From Opitutus sp. GAS368 (GTDB lineage Bacteria; Verrucomicrobiota; Verrucomicrobiia; Opitutales; UBA953), in the NCBI GenBank assembly GCA_945882655.1, contig CAMCWL010000006.1:1-34129 (forward strand): DNA of 34,129 nucleotides, read 5' to 3'. The first letter of the stretch is position 1; the number at the start of each line of letters is the position of its first letter. Positions 22,767 to 32,444 of this stretch are shown here, one piece after another. The notes under the pieces are model-generated. The model made no database searches and was not told the DNA's origin. It saw nothing but the letters and a program-made list of their open reading frames with translations. Made by a program: the position numbers and the translations under genes.

Positions 22767-22870
22767 GTTGGCTACCCCAAAGGGGTGCCTCCGAGCAGGC
22801 GGGGTGGCAAGGGCGAAAGGTTCGGCTTTCCGTGTTGCGGCGAGGGCTTTCCGGCGAATAACCGAGACCC

Positions 22871-23716
22871 ATGAAGGCCTATCTCGACCTGCTTCGCCAA
22901 GTCCGGCAGCACGGAGAAATCCGGGGCGACCGTACCGGCACGGGCACGATCGGCATCTTCGGGGCGCAACTCCGCTTCGACCTCGCCGAAGGCTTCCCGC
23001 TGCTCACGACCAAGAAGGTCCACCTCAAGTCGATCACGCACGAACTGCTGTGGTTCCTCTCTGGCAGCACGCAGAACGCCTGGCTCACCGAGCGCGGCGT
23101 CAGCATCTGGAACGAATGGGCTAGCGCCGAGCAGTGCGCGAAGTTCGGCCGCCCGGAAGGTGACCTCGGCCCCGTCTACGGCCACCAGTGGCGCCGCTTC
23201 GGTGCGACGAAAAAGCCTGATGGCACTTACGAGAATGATGGCATCGACCAGATCCGCCGCGTCGTCGACGAGATCAAGCGCAACCCCTCGAGTCGCCGCC
23301 TCATCGTCACTGGCTGGAATCCACAGGAAGCCGACCAAGTCGCCCTGCCCCCTTGCCATACGCTCTTCCAGTTCTACGTCTCGACCGATGGGCGCCTCAG
23401 CTGCCAGCTCTATCAGCGTAGCGCGGACCTCTTCCTCGGCGTGCCGTTCAACATCGCGAGCTACGCCATGCTCACACACATGATTGCGCAGGTCACGGGC
23501 CTGAAACCGGGGCATTTCGTGCACACCTTCGGCGATGCGCACATCTATTCCAACCACGTGGAGCAGGTCGAACTGCAACTCTCCCGCGAAACGCGCGCCC
23601 TGCCCCGTCTGGTGCTGAACCCCGACGTGAAGGATCTCTTTGCATTCAAGTTCGAAGACATCGTGATCGAAGGCTACGACCCGCATCCGGCGATCAAGGC
23701 GCCCGTCGCCATCTGA
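22871..23716 (+). CDS. thyA: Thymidylate synthase
   Basis: [19 protein letters not shown]...[15 protein letters not shown]...[50 protein letters not shown]. Confidence 0.97.
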   Translation: MKAYLDLLRQVRQHGEIRGDRTGTGTIGIFGAQLRFDLAEGFPLLTTKKVHLKSITHELLWFLSGSTQNAWLTERGVSIWNEWASAEQCAKFGRPEGDLGPVYGHQWRRFGATKKPDGTYENDGIDQIRRVVDEIKRNPSSRRLIVTGWNPQEADQVALPPCHTLFQFYVSTDGRLSCQLYQRSADLFLGVPFNIASYAMLTHMIAQVTGLKPGHFVHTFGDAHIYSNHVEQVELQLSRETRALPRLVLNPDVKDLFAFKFEDIVIEGYDPHPAIKAPVAI

Positions 23717-23720
23717 CGTC

Positions 23721-24191
23721 GTGGACCTCGGTCGCCCGCTCATCGCCATTGCAGCCGTTGCGCGCAATCGCGGCATTGGCCTGAATAATAAGCTGCCGTG
23801 GCGTATCCCGGAGGACTTCGCGTTCTTCAAGGCGACCACCATGGGCCAGGTGCTCCTCATGGGTCGTAAGACTTATGAGTCCATCGGTAGGCCGCTGCCG
23901 GGACGTACGACCGTCGTGCTGAGCCGCTCTGGCTTCACCGCGCCGGGCGTGATCGTCGCCAAGGATTGGCACGAGGCCGCGTTGGTCGAACCGACCAAGA
24001 CCCTCTTCCTTGCTGGTGGCGCTGCGCTGTATGCCGAAGCCCTGCCTTGGTGTGCCGAGCTGATCCTCACCCATGTGGACATGGAGCCCGAGGCGGACGC
24101 CTTTTTCCCCGATTGGACCGGACGGTTCGATGCCGGGGAGGTCATCGCCCAGCACCCCACCTGCGTGATGCGTCGACACCGGCCGCTTTGA
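23721..24191 (+). CDS. folA: Dihydrofolate reductase
   Basis: IAIAAVARNRGIGLNNKLPWRIPEDFAFFKATTMGQVLLMGRKTYESIGRPLPGRTTVVLSR; GTG start. Confidence 0.94.
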   Translation: MDLGRPLIAIAAVARNRGIGLNNKLPWRIPEDFAFFKATTMGQVLLMGRKTYESIGRPLPGRTTVVLSRSGFTAPGVIVAKDWHEAALVEPTKTLFLAGGAALYAEALPWCAELILTHVDMEPEADAFFPDWTGRFDAGEVIAQHPTCVMRRHRPL

Positions 24192-24196
24192 GGTAT

Positions 24197-24252
24197 TGAG
24201 CGTTTTCGCTCATATTTAAGGGGTCTCGAGCGGGAGGGGGCTACTGACCCCC
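24197..24252 (+). other. Two short hairpins downstream of folA, possible weak terminator
   Basis: TGAGCG-TTTT-CGCTCA (24197-24212) and GGGGG-CTACTGA-CCCCC (24236-24252); no strong U-run. Confidence 0.5.
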
Positions 24253-24326
24253 ATAAAGTGGCAAAAAAGGGCGTTTAGGGGCGTTTTCTCCTTTCCAATA
24301 CCTCCCCCCGCCCTACCGTCCGACCC

Positions 24327-24860
24327 ATGCCGGACGGCCTGTTTATTTTCTTCGCAGCACTGACCCTCGGGGCTGCCCTTCTCTTGGTCGTCAGCCGCAA
24401 CGCGGTGACCTCCGCCATGGGGATGATCCTGGCCTTGGTCGGGGTGGCCGCCGAGTTCTTCCTTCTGGATGCCTACTTCCTCGGTGTGCTCCAAGTCCTC
24501 GTCTACGCCGGCGCGGTGATGGTGCTCTTCCTGTTCATCATCATGCTCCTGGATACCGAGGACGCGACGGGCGCCTATCCGTGGAAGACCGCGGCGCTCG
24601 GTCTCGCGACTTTCTTCCTCCTCGCTGCCAGCGTGCTCTGGCTCTTCCACTGGTCCGGTGCCGTCTCCGCCGTGAAAGCGGGCGCCACGCCGCCCGAACT
24701 CTCCGCCAACCCCGCCGAGTTCGTTACTGCCGCCAAGGCGTTTGGCCGTCTGCTCTACACGAAGTATCTTCTGCCCCTGGAAATCGCCGGCTTCCTGCTC
24801 CTCGTCGCCCTCGTCGGCGTCGTGTCGCTGAGTAAGGATAACCCCGAAACCAAAGCCTGA
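24327..24860 (+). CDS. nuoJ: NADH-quinone oxidoreductase subunit J
   Basis: ALLLVVSRNAVTSAMGMILALVGVAAEFFLLDAYFLGVLQVLVYAGAVMVLFLFIIMLLD. Confidence 0.94.
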   Translation: MPDGLFIFFAALTLGAALLLVVSRNAVTSAMGMILALVGVAAEFFLLDAYFLGVLQVLVYAGAVMVLFLFIIMLLDTEDATGAYPWKTAALGLATFFLLAASVLWLFHWSGAVSAVKAGATPPELSANPAEFVTAAKAFGRLLYTKYLLPLEIAGFLLLVALVGVVSLSKDNPETKA

Positions 24861-24870
24861 TCTTTCCGCC

Positions 24871-25179
24871 ATGGAAAACACCTCTCTCGCTCACCACCTC
24901 ATCCTGGCGGGCCTCCTCTTCGTCCTAGGCCTGACTGGCGTTCTCTTACGCCGCAACCTGCTCGTCGTCTACATGTGCCTCGAGCTCATGCTCGCGGCCG
25001 CGACGCTCGCCCTCGTCGCCTTCTCGCGCTTCAACCGCACCATGGACGGCGCGGTCCTTGTCTTCTTCGTCATCACCGTCGCGGCCGCTGAGGTCGCCGT
25101 CGGCCTCGCGCTGATCGTGGCCCTGTTCCGCAAGCGCGGCACGGTGCAGTCCGACGCGCTCACCACCCTCCGCGACTAA
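24871..25179 (+). CDS. nuoK: NADH-quinone oxidoreductase subunit K
   Basis: LILAGLLFVLGLTGVLLRRNLLVVYMCLELMLAAATLALVAFSRF...VFFVITVAAAEVAVGLALIVALFRKR. Confidence 0.95.
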   Translation: MENTSLAHHLILAGLLFVLGLTGVLLRRNLLVVYMCLELMLAAATLALVAFSRFNRTMDGAVLVFFVITVAAAEVAVGLALIVALFRKRGTVQSDALTTLRD

Positions 25180-25188
25180 GTTTTTCCG

Positions 25189-27033
25189 ATGCCTTCCGAC
25201 CTTTCGTCCCTGGTTCACTGGATCCTGTTCCTGCCGCTGGGAGCCGCTGCGCTCTCCGCGTTATTCCTGCGCCGCGCCGGTGGACTCGCCGCCTGGCTCT
25301 CGACCGGTACCGCCTTCGCCATCGCCGGGCTCTCGCTCAACCTGCTCAGCAAGGGCGTCGACGTCACCTGGCACGTCGAGCTCGCGAAGTTCGGCGGCAT
25401 CAGCCTCGGCTTCGGCTACCTCATCGATGCCAACGCCCGCCTGATGCTCTTCGTGGTGTCGTTCGTCGCCGCGTGGATTCACCTCTTCTCTGTCGGCTAC
25501 ATGAAGGAAGACTCGGCCCGCGGGCGTTTCTTCGCTGGTCTCTCGATCTTCATGTTCTCCATCCTGGGCATCGTCGTCGCTGACAACCTGCTCATGACGT
25601 TCATCTTCTGGGAACTCGTGGGCTTCAGCTCGTACATGCTGATCGCGCACTACTTCGACAAGGATTACGCCGCCGCCGCCTCGAAGAAGGCGTTCATCGT
25701 CAACCGAATCGGCGACCTCGGTTTCATCCTCGGCATCGCGATGTGCCTCTCGCTCTACGGGACGCTCGACTTCGTCGCACTCAAGGACCACGCCGCTGCT
25801 GCCAAGACCATCCCCGTCGCCGTCGGCGCGCTGCTCATGTGCGGCTTCCTCGGTAAGTCCGCCCAGTTCCCGCTCCACGTCTGGCTCACGGATGCGATGG
25901 CCGGCCCGACGCCGGTCTCGGCGCTCATCCACGCCGCGACGATGGTGGCCGCCGGCGTCTACTTCATGGCCCGCGTGAGCTTCCTGCTCGCCCCTGATGT
26001 CCTGCAGTTCATCGCGGTCTCCGGTGCTGGCATGGCGGCGCTGGCTGGCCTCTGCGCCCTCGCGCAGACGGACATCAAAAAGTCCCTCGCCTACTCGACC
26101 CTCGCTCACCTCGGCATCATGGGATGCGCCATCGGCCTCGGTCACCCCGCACTCGCGCTCATGCATATGGCCATGCACGCGTTCTTCAAAGCCACGCTAT
26201 TCCTCGGGGCCGGCTCGGTCATCCACGGCTGCCACCACGAACAGGACATGCTCAAGATGGGCGGCCTGCTGAAGAAGATGCCGCTCACCGCCGTGACGTT
26301 CATCGCCGCGACGCTCTCAAATTGCGCCGTGCCCTTCCTTGCGGGTTGGTATTCCAAGGACGCCATCATCGAGGCGGCCTACCATGACGGCCACTTCGTG
26401 ATCTTCGCTTTCCTGGCCCTCGCTGCGCTCGCGACCTGCCTCTACAGCGGCCGCATGATTCGCTTGGTCTTCCTCGGCGAAGCGAACTCTGAAGAAGCCG
26501 CCCACGCCCATGAGTCTCCTTGGACGATGACCCTACCGCTCGTCGTGCTCGGCCTCGTCTACTCCGTCGCTGGCGGTTTCCTTGCCTCGACCCTGCTGCC
26601 GGCTGGTTCGCTGCAGCCGATCAAGCCCGCGCTCGACGCCATCGCCTTCCACCTGACCGCCCCCTCGACCATCGTCGGACTGTTCTCACTCGTCGTCGGC
26701 TTCTTCGGTGCGCTCAAGTTCTACGGCGTCGTCCGTGGCGCCGACACCCTCCAAGTCGTCTCGCCTCGCACGTACCACCTCCTCGAGCACCGCTGGATGG
26801 ACGGCTTGTATCTCTGGTACGTCAACTCCGTGCAGCGCCGCGCCTCCGAGTTCGTCGCCTTCCTCGACCTCCTCATCATCAACGGAGTCGCGGTGCGCTG
26901 GATTGGTGGCGGCGTCCCCGCCGTGCTCGGTTACCTCACCGGCCGCTCCTTCCACCGCGGCCAGACGCGCGCCTACGCGCTCTGGATTGTAGTGGGTACT
27001 CTCTTCCTGGCCTGGTTCCTCATCGCCCGCTAA
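25189..27033 (+). CDS. nuoL: NADH-quinone oxidoreductase subunit L
   Basis: FIFWELVGFSSYMLIAHYF, KAFIVNRIGDLGFILGIAMC, GKSAQFPLHVWLTDAMAGPTPVSALIHAATMVAAGVYFMAR. Confidence 0.96.
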   Translation: MPSDLSSLVHWILFLPLGAAALSALFLRRAGGLAAWLSTGTAFAIAGLSLNLLSKGVDVTWHVELAKFGGISLGFGYLIDANARLMLFVVSFVAAWIHLFSVGYMKEDSARGRFFAGLSIFMFSILGIVVADNLLMTFIFWELVGFSSYMLIAHYFDKDYAAAASKKAFIVNRIGDLGFILGIAMCLSLYGTLDFVALKDHAAAAKTIPVAVGALLMCGFLGKSAQFPLHVWLTDAMAGPTPVSALIHAATMVAAGVYFMARVSFLLAPDVLQFIAVSGAGMAALAGLCALAQTDIKKSLAYSTLAHLGIMGCAIGLGHPALALMHMAMHAFFKATLFLGAGSVIHGCHHEQDMLKMGGLLKKMPLTAVTFIAATLSNCAVPFLAGWYSKDAIIEAAYHDGHFVIFAFLALAALATCLYSGRMIRLVFLGEANSEEAAHAHESPWTMTLPLVVLGLVYSVAGGFLASTLLPAGSLQPIKPALDAIAFHLTAPSTIVGLFSLVVGFFGALKFYGVVRGADTLQVVSPRTYHLLEHRWMDGLYLWYVNSVQRRASEFVAFLDLLIINGVAVRWIGGGVPAVLGYLTGRSFHRGQTRAYALWIVVGTLFLAWFLIAR

Positions 27034-27036
27034 TTC

Positions 27037-28584
27037 ATGGACACTTTTCCCGCCACGCTCCTCGCGCTTGCCATCACGGCCCCGATTTTTGTCGGCCTGA
27101 TCCTGCTCGCCGGACGCGACCTCCCTCGCAGCTTCGCCTCGGGCTTCGCCTTCGGCGGCTTCGCCATCCCGGCCGTCCTCGGCCCTTGGCTGCTCATCCT
27201 CTGGTCCAACCCGAGCACCGCGCCGCAGCAGTTCCAGTCCGAAGGGTTCTGGGGCTTTGGCTTCGCGCTCAATGGCCTCGGTGCGCCACTCCTTGCGATG
27301 ACCTCGCTCGTTGGCCTCGCCGCGGGCATCAAGGCCCTCACCCAGGAAGTGGAAGGACGGAACACCTACCTCGGCCTCATCCTATTCATGCTTGGTGGCA
27401 CGCTCGCCGTGTTCGGCACCAATCACCTCGTCGGTTTCTACTTCTTCCACGAGTTCGCACTCATCCCCACGTTCATCCTCACGCTCTTCTGGGGTGGCGA
27501 GGGCCGTCGTCCGGCCGCCATGCAGATGGCCATCTACCTCACCGCTGGCGCCATGGCCTCCCTCGCGGGTATCCTGATTGCCATCGATGCCTCCGGCGTT
27601 GAGTACGGCGTCGCAACCTTCGAGAACGTCGCCCAAGGCCTCCAGAACGCGAAGTCCATCCCTGCCGCCACTGGTGCGTTGGTGCTCTTCGGCCTCGGCA
27701 CGCTCGCCTCGCTCTTCCCATTCCATTCCTGGGCCGCGCCTGGCTACTCCGCCGCGCCGACCCCAGTCTCGATGCTCCACGCCGGCGCCCTCAAGAAGTT
27801 CGGCCTCTACGGTATTATCCTCCTCGGCCTCAGCAGCCTCGACATCACCGGCGGCTCGCTTGGCACCTGGTTCCTCTGGTTCGCCGTCGCCAACGTCGTC
27901 CTCGTCGGCCTGATCTGCCTCGCGCAGCGCGACCTCAAGCAGCTGCTCTCTTGGAGCTCCGTCGCCCACATGGGTCCGATCTTCCTCGGCATCTGGGTCT
28001 GCGGCGTGTCCGGCAAGGCTGACGGCCTCGACGCCGCCGCTTTCCTGATGGTCGCACACGGCCTCTCTTGCGCCGCGCTCTTCCTGCTCGCCAACGCCGT
28101 CCGCGCCCGCGCCGGCACCTACCGCCTGGACGAACTCGGCGGACTCGCCACGCGCACGCCAATTCTTGCCGCGCTCTTCATCGCCGCGACGATGGCCTCC
28201 ATCGGCCTCCCGGGCTTCGGAAACTTCTGGGGCGAAGTCGGTGTCTTCCTCGCCCTCCGCGCCCAGCCGCTTTGGCTGCAGGCCCTCGTCGCCTCGACGG
28301 TCATCCTCTCCGCCGTGTACGCCCTCCGCGCCGTGGCTTCCACCTTCTTCGGTCCGGCCTCCGAGGCGCTCGAGAAGCGCTTCGCCTCCGCGCCCTTCGG
28401 CGACCTCGGTTGGGCCGAGCGCTTCGCCGCTTTCGTCCTGCTCGGCGCTTCGCTGACGATCGGCTTCGTGCCTTCGCTCATCACGAAGTCCGTCAATCCC
28501 GTCGCCGCTGGTATCACCACCTTCTCGCAGCATAACGCCAAGGCACCCGTCAAGGCTGCCCCGGCCGTTCCTACCCAGCGCTAA
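27037..28584 (+). CDS. nuoM: NADH-quinone oxidoreductase subunit M
   Basis: FYFFHEFALIPTFILTLFWGGEGRRPAAMQMAIY...LFPFHSWAAPGYSAAPTPVSMLHAGALKKFGLYGI...LSWSSVAHMGPIFLGI. Confidence 0.95.
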   Translation: MDTFPATLLALAITAPIFVGLILLAGRDLPRSFASGFAFGGFAIPAVLGPWLLILWSNPSTAPQQFQSEGFWGFGFALNGLGAPLLAMTSLVGLAAGIKALTQEVEGRNTYLGLILFMLGGTLAVFGTNHLVGFYFFHEFALIPTFILTLFWGGEGRRPAAMQMAIYLTAGAMASLAGILIAIDASGVEYGVATFENVAQGLQNAKSIPAATGALVLFGLGTLASLFPFHSWAAPGYSAAPTPVSMLHAGALKKFGLYGIILLGLSSLDITGGSLGTWFLWFAVANVVLVGLICLAQRDLKQLLSWSSVAHMGPIFLGIWVCGVSGKADGLDAAAFLMVAHGLSCAALFLLANAVRARAGTYRLDELGGLATRTPILAALFIAATMASIGLPGFGNFWGEVGVFLALRAQPLWLQALVASTVILSAVYALRAVASTFFGPASEALEKRFASAPFGDLGWAERFAAFVLLGASLTIGFVPSLITKSVNPVAAGITTFSQHNAKAPVKAAPAVPTQR

Positions 28585-28596
28585 GTTTTCCGTCCG

Positions 28597-30123
28597 ATGA
28601 TTCCTTTCCTCGCCGATATCGATCCGGTCTTCAAGGTCCTGGCCCCGCGCCCGGCTGACTGGCTATCCATCCTACCCGAGATCGCCGTCGCCGGCCTCTC
28701 GCTCATCTGCCTCCTGCAAGCGATGTTCCTCCCCAAGGCACTCCGCTCGCTCATCCCGATCACCGCTCGCGTCGGCCTCGTGCTCGTCGCCATCATGGCG
28801 TTGACCAACGGGCCCTGGGTTCAGCCGACCGACGTTGCGTCCTTCGCCGGCCTGCTCCGTCAGAACCTGCCCACCGACGGTGTGCGCATGGTTTTCCTCC
28901 TATCGGCCTTACTGACGAGCTTCCTCGCCGAAGGCTTCCTACGCGAACGCGACGCCGCGGTCGCCGACTACCACCATGTGCTCTTGGTCGTCACGGCGGC
29001 GTTCATGCTCCTCGTGCAGTCGAACCACTTCGTCACGTTCTTCCTCTCGCTCGAGACGGCCGCCGTCGGCCTCTATGTACTCGTCGGCTACCTGCGCCGC
29101 AGCGAAGCTTCGCTTGAAGCTGGCGTGAAATACCTCGTCGCGGGCGGCCTCAGTTCCGCTTTCCTCCTCATGGGCATCGTGCTCGTCTACGGCGCGCTCG
29201 GTTCCGTCGGTGTCGCCGACTCGCTCAACTTCACCCAGATTGGCAAGGCCCTCGCCGCTCAGTCCGTCGCGAACACAATCTCGCCCCTGACGCTCACCGG
29301 TATCGCCCTCATCCTCGGCGGCGTCGCCTTCAAGCTCGGTGCCTTCCCCTTCCACACCTGGATTCCGGACGTCTACCAGGGCGCCCCGACTCCGACGACC
29401 GCCTTCCTCGGCACGGCCTCCAAGGCCGCCGGCGCTTTCACCTTGGTACTGCTCGCGACCGGACCCTTCGCCCCGATTGCGGTGAAGCTCGCTCCGCTGC
29501 TCGGCGTCACCGCTGTCCTCACCCTCCTCGTCGGCAACCTGGGCGCCCTCGCCACGACCGACGTGAAGCGCACGCTCTCGCTTTCGGGCGTCTCTCACGC
29601 CGGCTTCATCCTTGCCGCCGTCACGGCCGCGCTCGTCCTCCCGGGCGCCAACGCGTTTGGTTACGATGTCGAACAGGTCATCGTCATCTACCTCCTCGCT
29701 TACGTCATCGGCACGTTCCTCACCGCCCAAGCGCTCGTCTCACTACCGGCGATTGAAGACCATCGCCGCCCGCAGCTCGCGCTCCGCGGGCTGCTCCGTC
29801 GTTCACCGCTCCTCGCCAGCGCCCTCGGTTTCGGCATCGGCTCCCTCGCTGGCGTGCCGCCTTCCGTGGGCTTCATCGCCAAGCTACTCGTACTCATACT
29901 GCTCGTATCCGCCAAGCTTTGGTGGATCCTCGGCGCCGCCCTCATCGGCGTCGCGATCAGCATCCACTACTATTTCTCGATCCTGCGCGAAGCGGTGGTC
30001 CGTCCGACCGACGCCGACGAGGAACTCGCTCCGCTCGAGATCCCGTTCGGTACCCGCTTCCTGATTGGCGCGCTCACCGCAGCCTCGATCATCGGCGGAC
30101 TCTTCGTCCTGTTCGGACGTTAA
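28597..30123 (+). CDS. nuoN: NADH-quinone oxidoreductase subunit N
   Basis: FKLGAFPFHTWIPDVYQGAPTPTTAFLGTASKAAGAFTLVLL...DVKRTLSLSGVSHAGFILAAV. Confidence 0.95.
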   Translation: MIPFLADIDPVFKVLAPRPADWLSILPEIAVAGLSLICLLQAMFLPKALRSLIPITARVGLVLVAIMALTNGPWVQPTDVASFAGLLRQNLPTDGVRMVFLLSALLTSFLAEGFLRERDAAVADYHHVLLVVTAAFMLLVQSNHFVTFFLSLETAAVGLYVLVGYLRRSEASLEAGVKYLVAGGLSSAFLLMGIVLVYGALGSVGVADSLNFTQIGKALAAQSVANTISPLTLTGIALILGGVAFKLGAFPFHTWIPDVYQGAPTPTTAFLGTASKAAGAFTLVLLATGPFAPIAVKLAPLLGVTAVLTLLVGNLGALATTDVKRTLSLSGVSHAGFILAAVTAALVLPGANAFGYDVEQVIVIYLLAYVIGTFLTAQALVSLPAIEDHRRPQLALRGLLRRSPLLASALGFGIGSLAGVPPSVGFIAKLLVLILLVSAKLWWILGAALIGVAISIHYYFSILREAVVRPTDADEELAPLEIPFGTRFLIGALTAASIIGGLFVLFGR

Positions 30124-31067
30124 CGCCCCTTGCCCCGCCCGCGAGGGTGGTGGCGACGGTGTGCATCCGACAAGGCCGTACGGTCGACCGACGTGTAGAT
30201 TTGCGTCGTGGCGATATCGGCATGGCCGAGCATCTCCTGAATCGAGCGCAGGTCCGCGCCGCCTTCGAGCAGGTGCGTCGCAAAGGCATGGCGCAGGAGG
30301 TGCGGCTTCACAGGCACCGAGACACCGGCACGCTGGGCCGCCTGTTTCACGCCTAGCCAGAAGGTCTTGCGGGAGATCGCGACGCCTCGGGCGCTCAGGA
30401 AGAGCGCGCTGCCGGTCTTCGGGCGCACGAGCTTGGGTCGGCCAGCCTTGAGATAGGCCTGTAAGGCGACCAACGCAGTCTCGCCGACGGGCACGACGCG
30501 ATCCTTGGAGCCCTTACCGGTCACACGCACGAGCGCGGAGTCGGCGTCGACGGCCTGAATTTCTAGGCTACAAAGTTCGGAGATACGCAGACCAGAACCG
30601 TACATCATCTCGAGCATCGCACGATCGCGAAGGCCCTGCGGCGTGCTGGTGTCGGGCGCGGAGACGACCTTAGCGGCTTCTTCGGCGCTGATCATGCCGG
30701 GTAACTTGCGGCGGAGTTTCGGTCCGTGGGCGAGCTCGGTGAAATCATCGCGGCGCAGGCCACTGCGGACCAGATGGGCCGAAAAGGAACGGACTGCCGA
30801 GAGCCGTCGGGCCATCGAGGCAGCGGCGTGCCCCTTGCGGTCGAGCGCACGCGTCCAGGAATCGACGTCCGCCAGTGAGACTTCCATCCAGTTCGTCCGG
30901 CCGGCCCGGCCACAGTGGGCGGCAAAGCGGACCAGGTCCGACTCGTAGGCCTCCGTCGTCAGTTTGGCGGCACCACGCTCAAGCGAGAGGTGGGCCAAGA
31001 AGGCGTCCACCGACTCCTGGAGGTCAGGAGGCACCGTCTCTCGGCGGACTCGGGGCGGCTTCGGCAT
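30120..31067 (-). CDS. Tyrosine recombinase XerC/XerD
   Basis: GLRDRAMLEMMYGSGLRISELCSLEI ... KPHLLRHAFATHLLEGGADLRSIQEMLGHADIATTQIYTSVD. Confidence 0.93.
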   Translation of the reverse strand: MPKPPRVRRETVPPDLQESVDAFLAHLSLERGAAKLTTEAYESDLVRFAAHCGRAGRTNWMEVSLADVDSWTRALDRKGHAAASMARRLSAVRSFSAHLVRSGLRRDDFTELAHGPKLRRKLPGMISAEEAAKVVSAPDTSTPQGLRDRAMLEMMYGSGLRISELCSLEIQAVDADSALVRVTGKGSKDRVVPVGETALVALQAYLKAGRPKLVRPKTGSALFLSARGVAISRKTFWLGVKQAAQRAGVSVPVKPHLLRHAFATHLLEGGADLRSIQEMLGHADIATTQIYTSVDRTALSDAHRRHHPRGRGKGR

Positions 31068-31115
31068 GCGTCATCAGTATTGCCCCGCCCGCCGAGGAGT
31101 CCATAAGGATTGAGC

Positions 31116-32441
31116 ATGTCCAGCCAGCGTGAGCGCGCCATGAAGCCGACCGACCTCCGGGGAATCCTCCGGTATGTCCCGATGTTCCGCGACCACGTGT
31201 TCGTCATCGCGGTCGACGGGTCGATCGTGTCGCACGAGAATTTTGCGAACATCGTCACCGACATCGCGGTCCTCCGCAGCCTGTCCATCAAGGTCGTCCT
31301 CGTGCACGGTATCGGCCAGCAACTTGTCGGCCTCGCCGGCGAACATAACATCGTCCTCTCCGACGTCCAAGGCGAAGGCCCCATCGACGCCACCACGATG
31401 TCGCTCGCTCGTGAAGCTTCGGCGCTCGTCTCGCAGTCGGTGCTCGAGAACCTTTCCCAGGCCGGCCTCCGCTGCGCGATCACCAACGCGGTGCGTTCCA
31501 CCAAGATTGGGCGCATCAAGGGCGTGGACCATCTTTACGCCGGCAAGGTCGAGAAGGTCGACGCCGCCATCCTCAAGTCGATGCTCTCGCAGGATATCCT
31601 GCCGCTCGTCACGCCGATCGTGTGCGACCGCGAAGGCCAGTCACTGCGCGTGAACAGCGACCACCTCGCGATGGAACTCGCGACCGCCCTCGGTGCCTCG
31701 AAGCTCATCTACCTCACCCCGTTCAGCGGCCTGCAGGTCAACGGCGTCGTGCAGCTCAACCTGCCTGAGGACGACCTCAAGCGCCTCCTTGCGGACAAGT
31801 CCGCGAAGCTCGACCCACGTATCCGCAGCAAGGCCGTCCAAGCCGCCAAGGCCCTCGACAACGACGTCCCGCGCGCGCACATCCTCGACGGCCGCGTCTT
31901 CGGCTGCCTCCTCACCGAGATTTTCGACAAGGTCGGTCTCGGCACGATGGTGCACGCCAACGACTACGACCGTATCCGCCAGGCCAAGAAGAAGGACGCT
32001 CAGGCCCTCTACAACCTCGCCAAGCACGGCGCGAAGACCGACGCCCTCGTCGCCCGCACGCGCCAGCAGATCGAGGCGTCCTTCGCGGACTTCTACGTCT
32101 ACGAAATCGATGACAGCATCATCGGCTGCGCCACCTTGCGCCCCTATCCGGGCGGCAAGTCGATGGAGCTCGGTGCGGTGTACGTGCAGCCCTTCTACCA
32201 CGGACGCGGCGTCGGCAGCAAACTGGTCGAATTCGCCAAACGTCGCGCTAAGCAGCTCGGCGCTAAGAAACTCATCGCGCTCACCACGCAGACGCAGGGC
32301 TTTTTCCAGTCCGCCTGCAATTTCGTGCCAGGCGCACTGACGGATCTGCCGGCCGAGCGGCGCAAGGCGCTCAAGGAAAGCGGCCGTAATTCGCAAGTGC
32401 TCTCGTTCTCGCTCAGCCGCCTGAGCGATTCGGTCCGCTGA
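31116..32441 (+). CDS. argA: Amino-acid N-acetyltransferase (N-acetylglutamate synthase), kinase-like + GNAT domains
   Basis: Amino-acid kinase fold (SIKVVLVHGIGQQL...VDHLYAGKVEKVDAAILKSMLSQDILPLVTPI) plus GNAT domain (GAVYVQPFYHGRGVGSKLVEFAKRRAKQLGAKKLIALTTQTQGFFQ). AAGGA precedes ATG 31116. Confidence 0.91.
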   Translation: MSSQRERAMKPTDLRGILRYVPMFRDHVFVIAVDGSIVSHENFANIVTDIAVLRSLSIKVVLVHGIGQQLVGLAGEHNIVLSDVQGEGPIDATTMSLAREASALVSQSVLENLSQAGLRCAITNAVRSTKIGRIKGVDHLYAGKVEKVDAAILKSMLSQDILPLVTPIVCDREGQSLRVNSDHLAMELATALGASKLIYLTPFSGLQVNGVVQLNLPEDDLKRLLADKSAKLDPRIRSKAVQAAKALDNDVPRAHILDGRVFGCLLTEIFDKVGLGTMVHANDYDRIRQAKKKDAQALYNLAKHGAKTDALVARTRQQIEASFADFYVYEIDDSIIGCATLRPYPGGKSMELGAVYVQPFYHGRGVGSKLVEFAKRRAKQLGAKKLIALTTQTQGFFQSACNFVPGALTDLPAERRKALKESGRNSQVLSFSLSRLSDSVR

Positions 32442-32444
32442 GGC

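Noticed and set aside
21405-22874. 489-aa plus-strand ORF opposite lysS
   Set aside because: Antisense shadow of lysS; no domain evidence.
22772-23860. 362-aa minus-strand ORF opposite thyA/folA
   Set aside because: Antisense to two well-supported genes and spans their junction.
26520-27602. 360-aa R/P/H-rich plus-strand ORF across nuoL/nuoM
   Set aside because: Out-of-frame shadow with Arg/Pro/His-rich composition.
27382-28533. 383-aa minus-strand ORF opposite nuoM
   Set aside because: E/G/A-rich antisense shadow of nuoM.
30120-31067. Tyrosine recombinase as an integrase of a mobile element
   Set aside because: Sequence fits chromosomal XerC/XerD; neighbours are housekeeping genes, with no att repeats, tRNA or phage genes seen.
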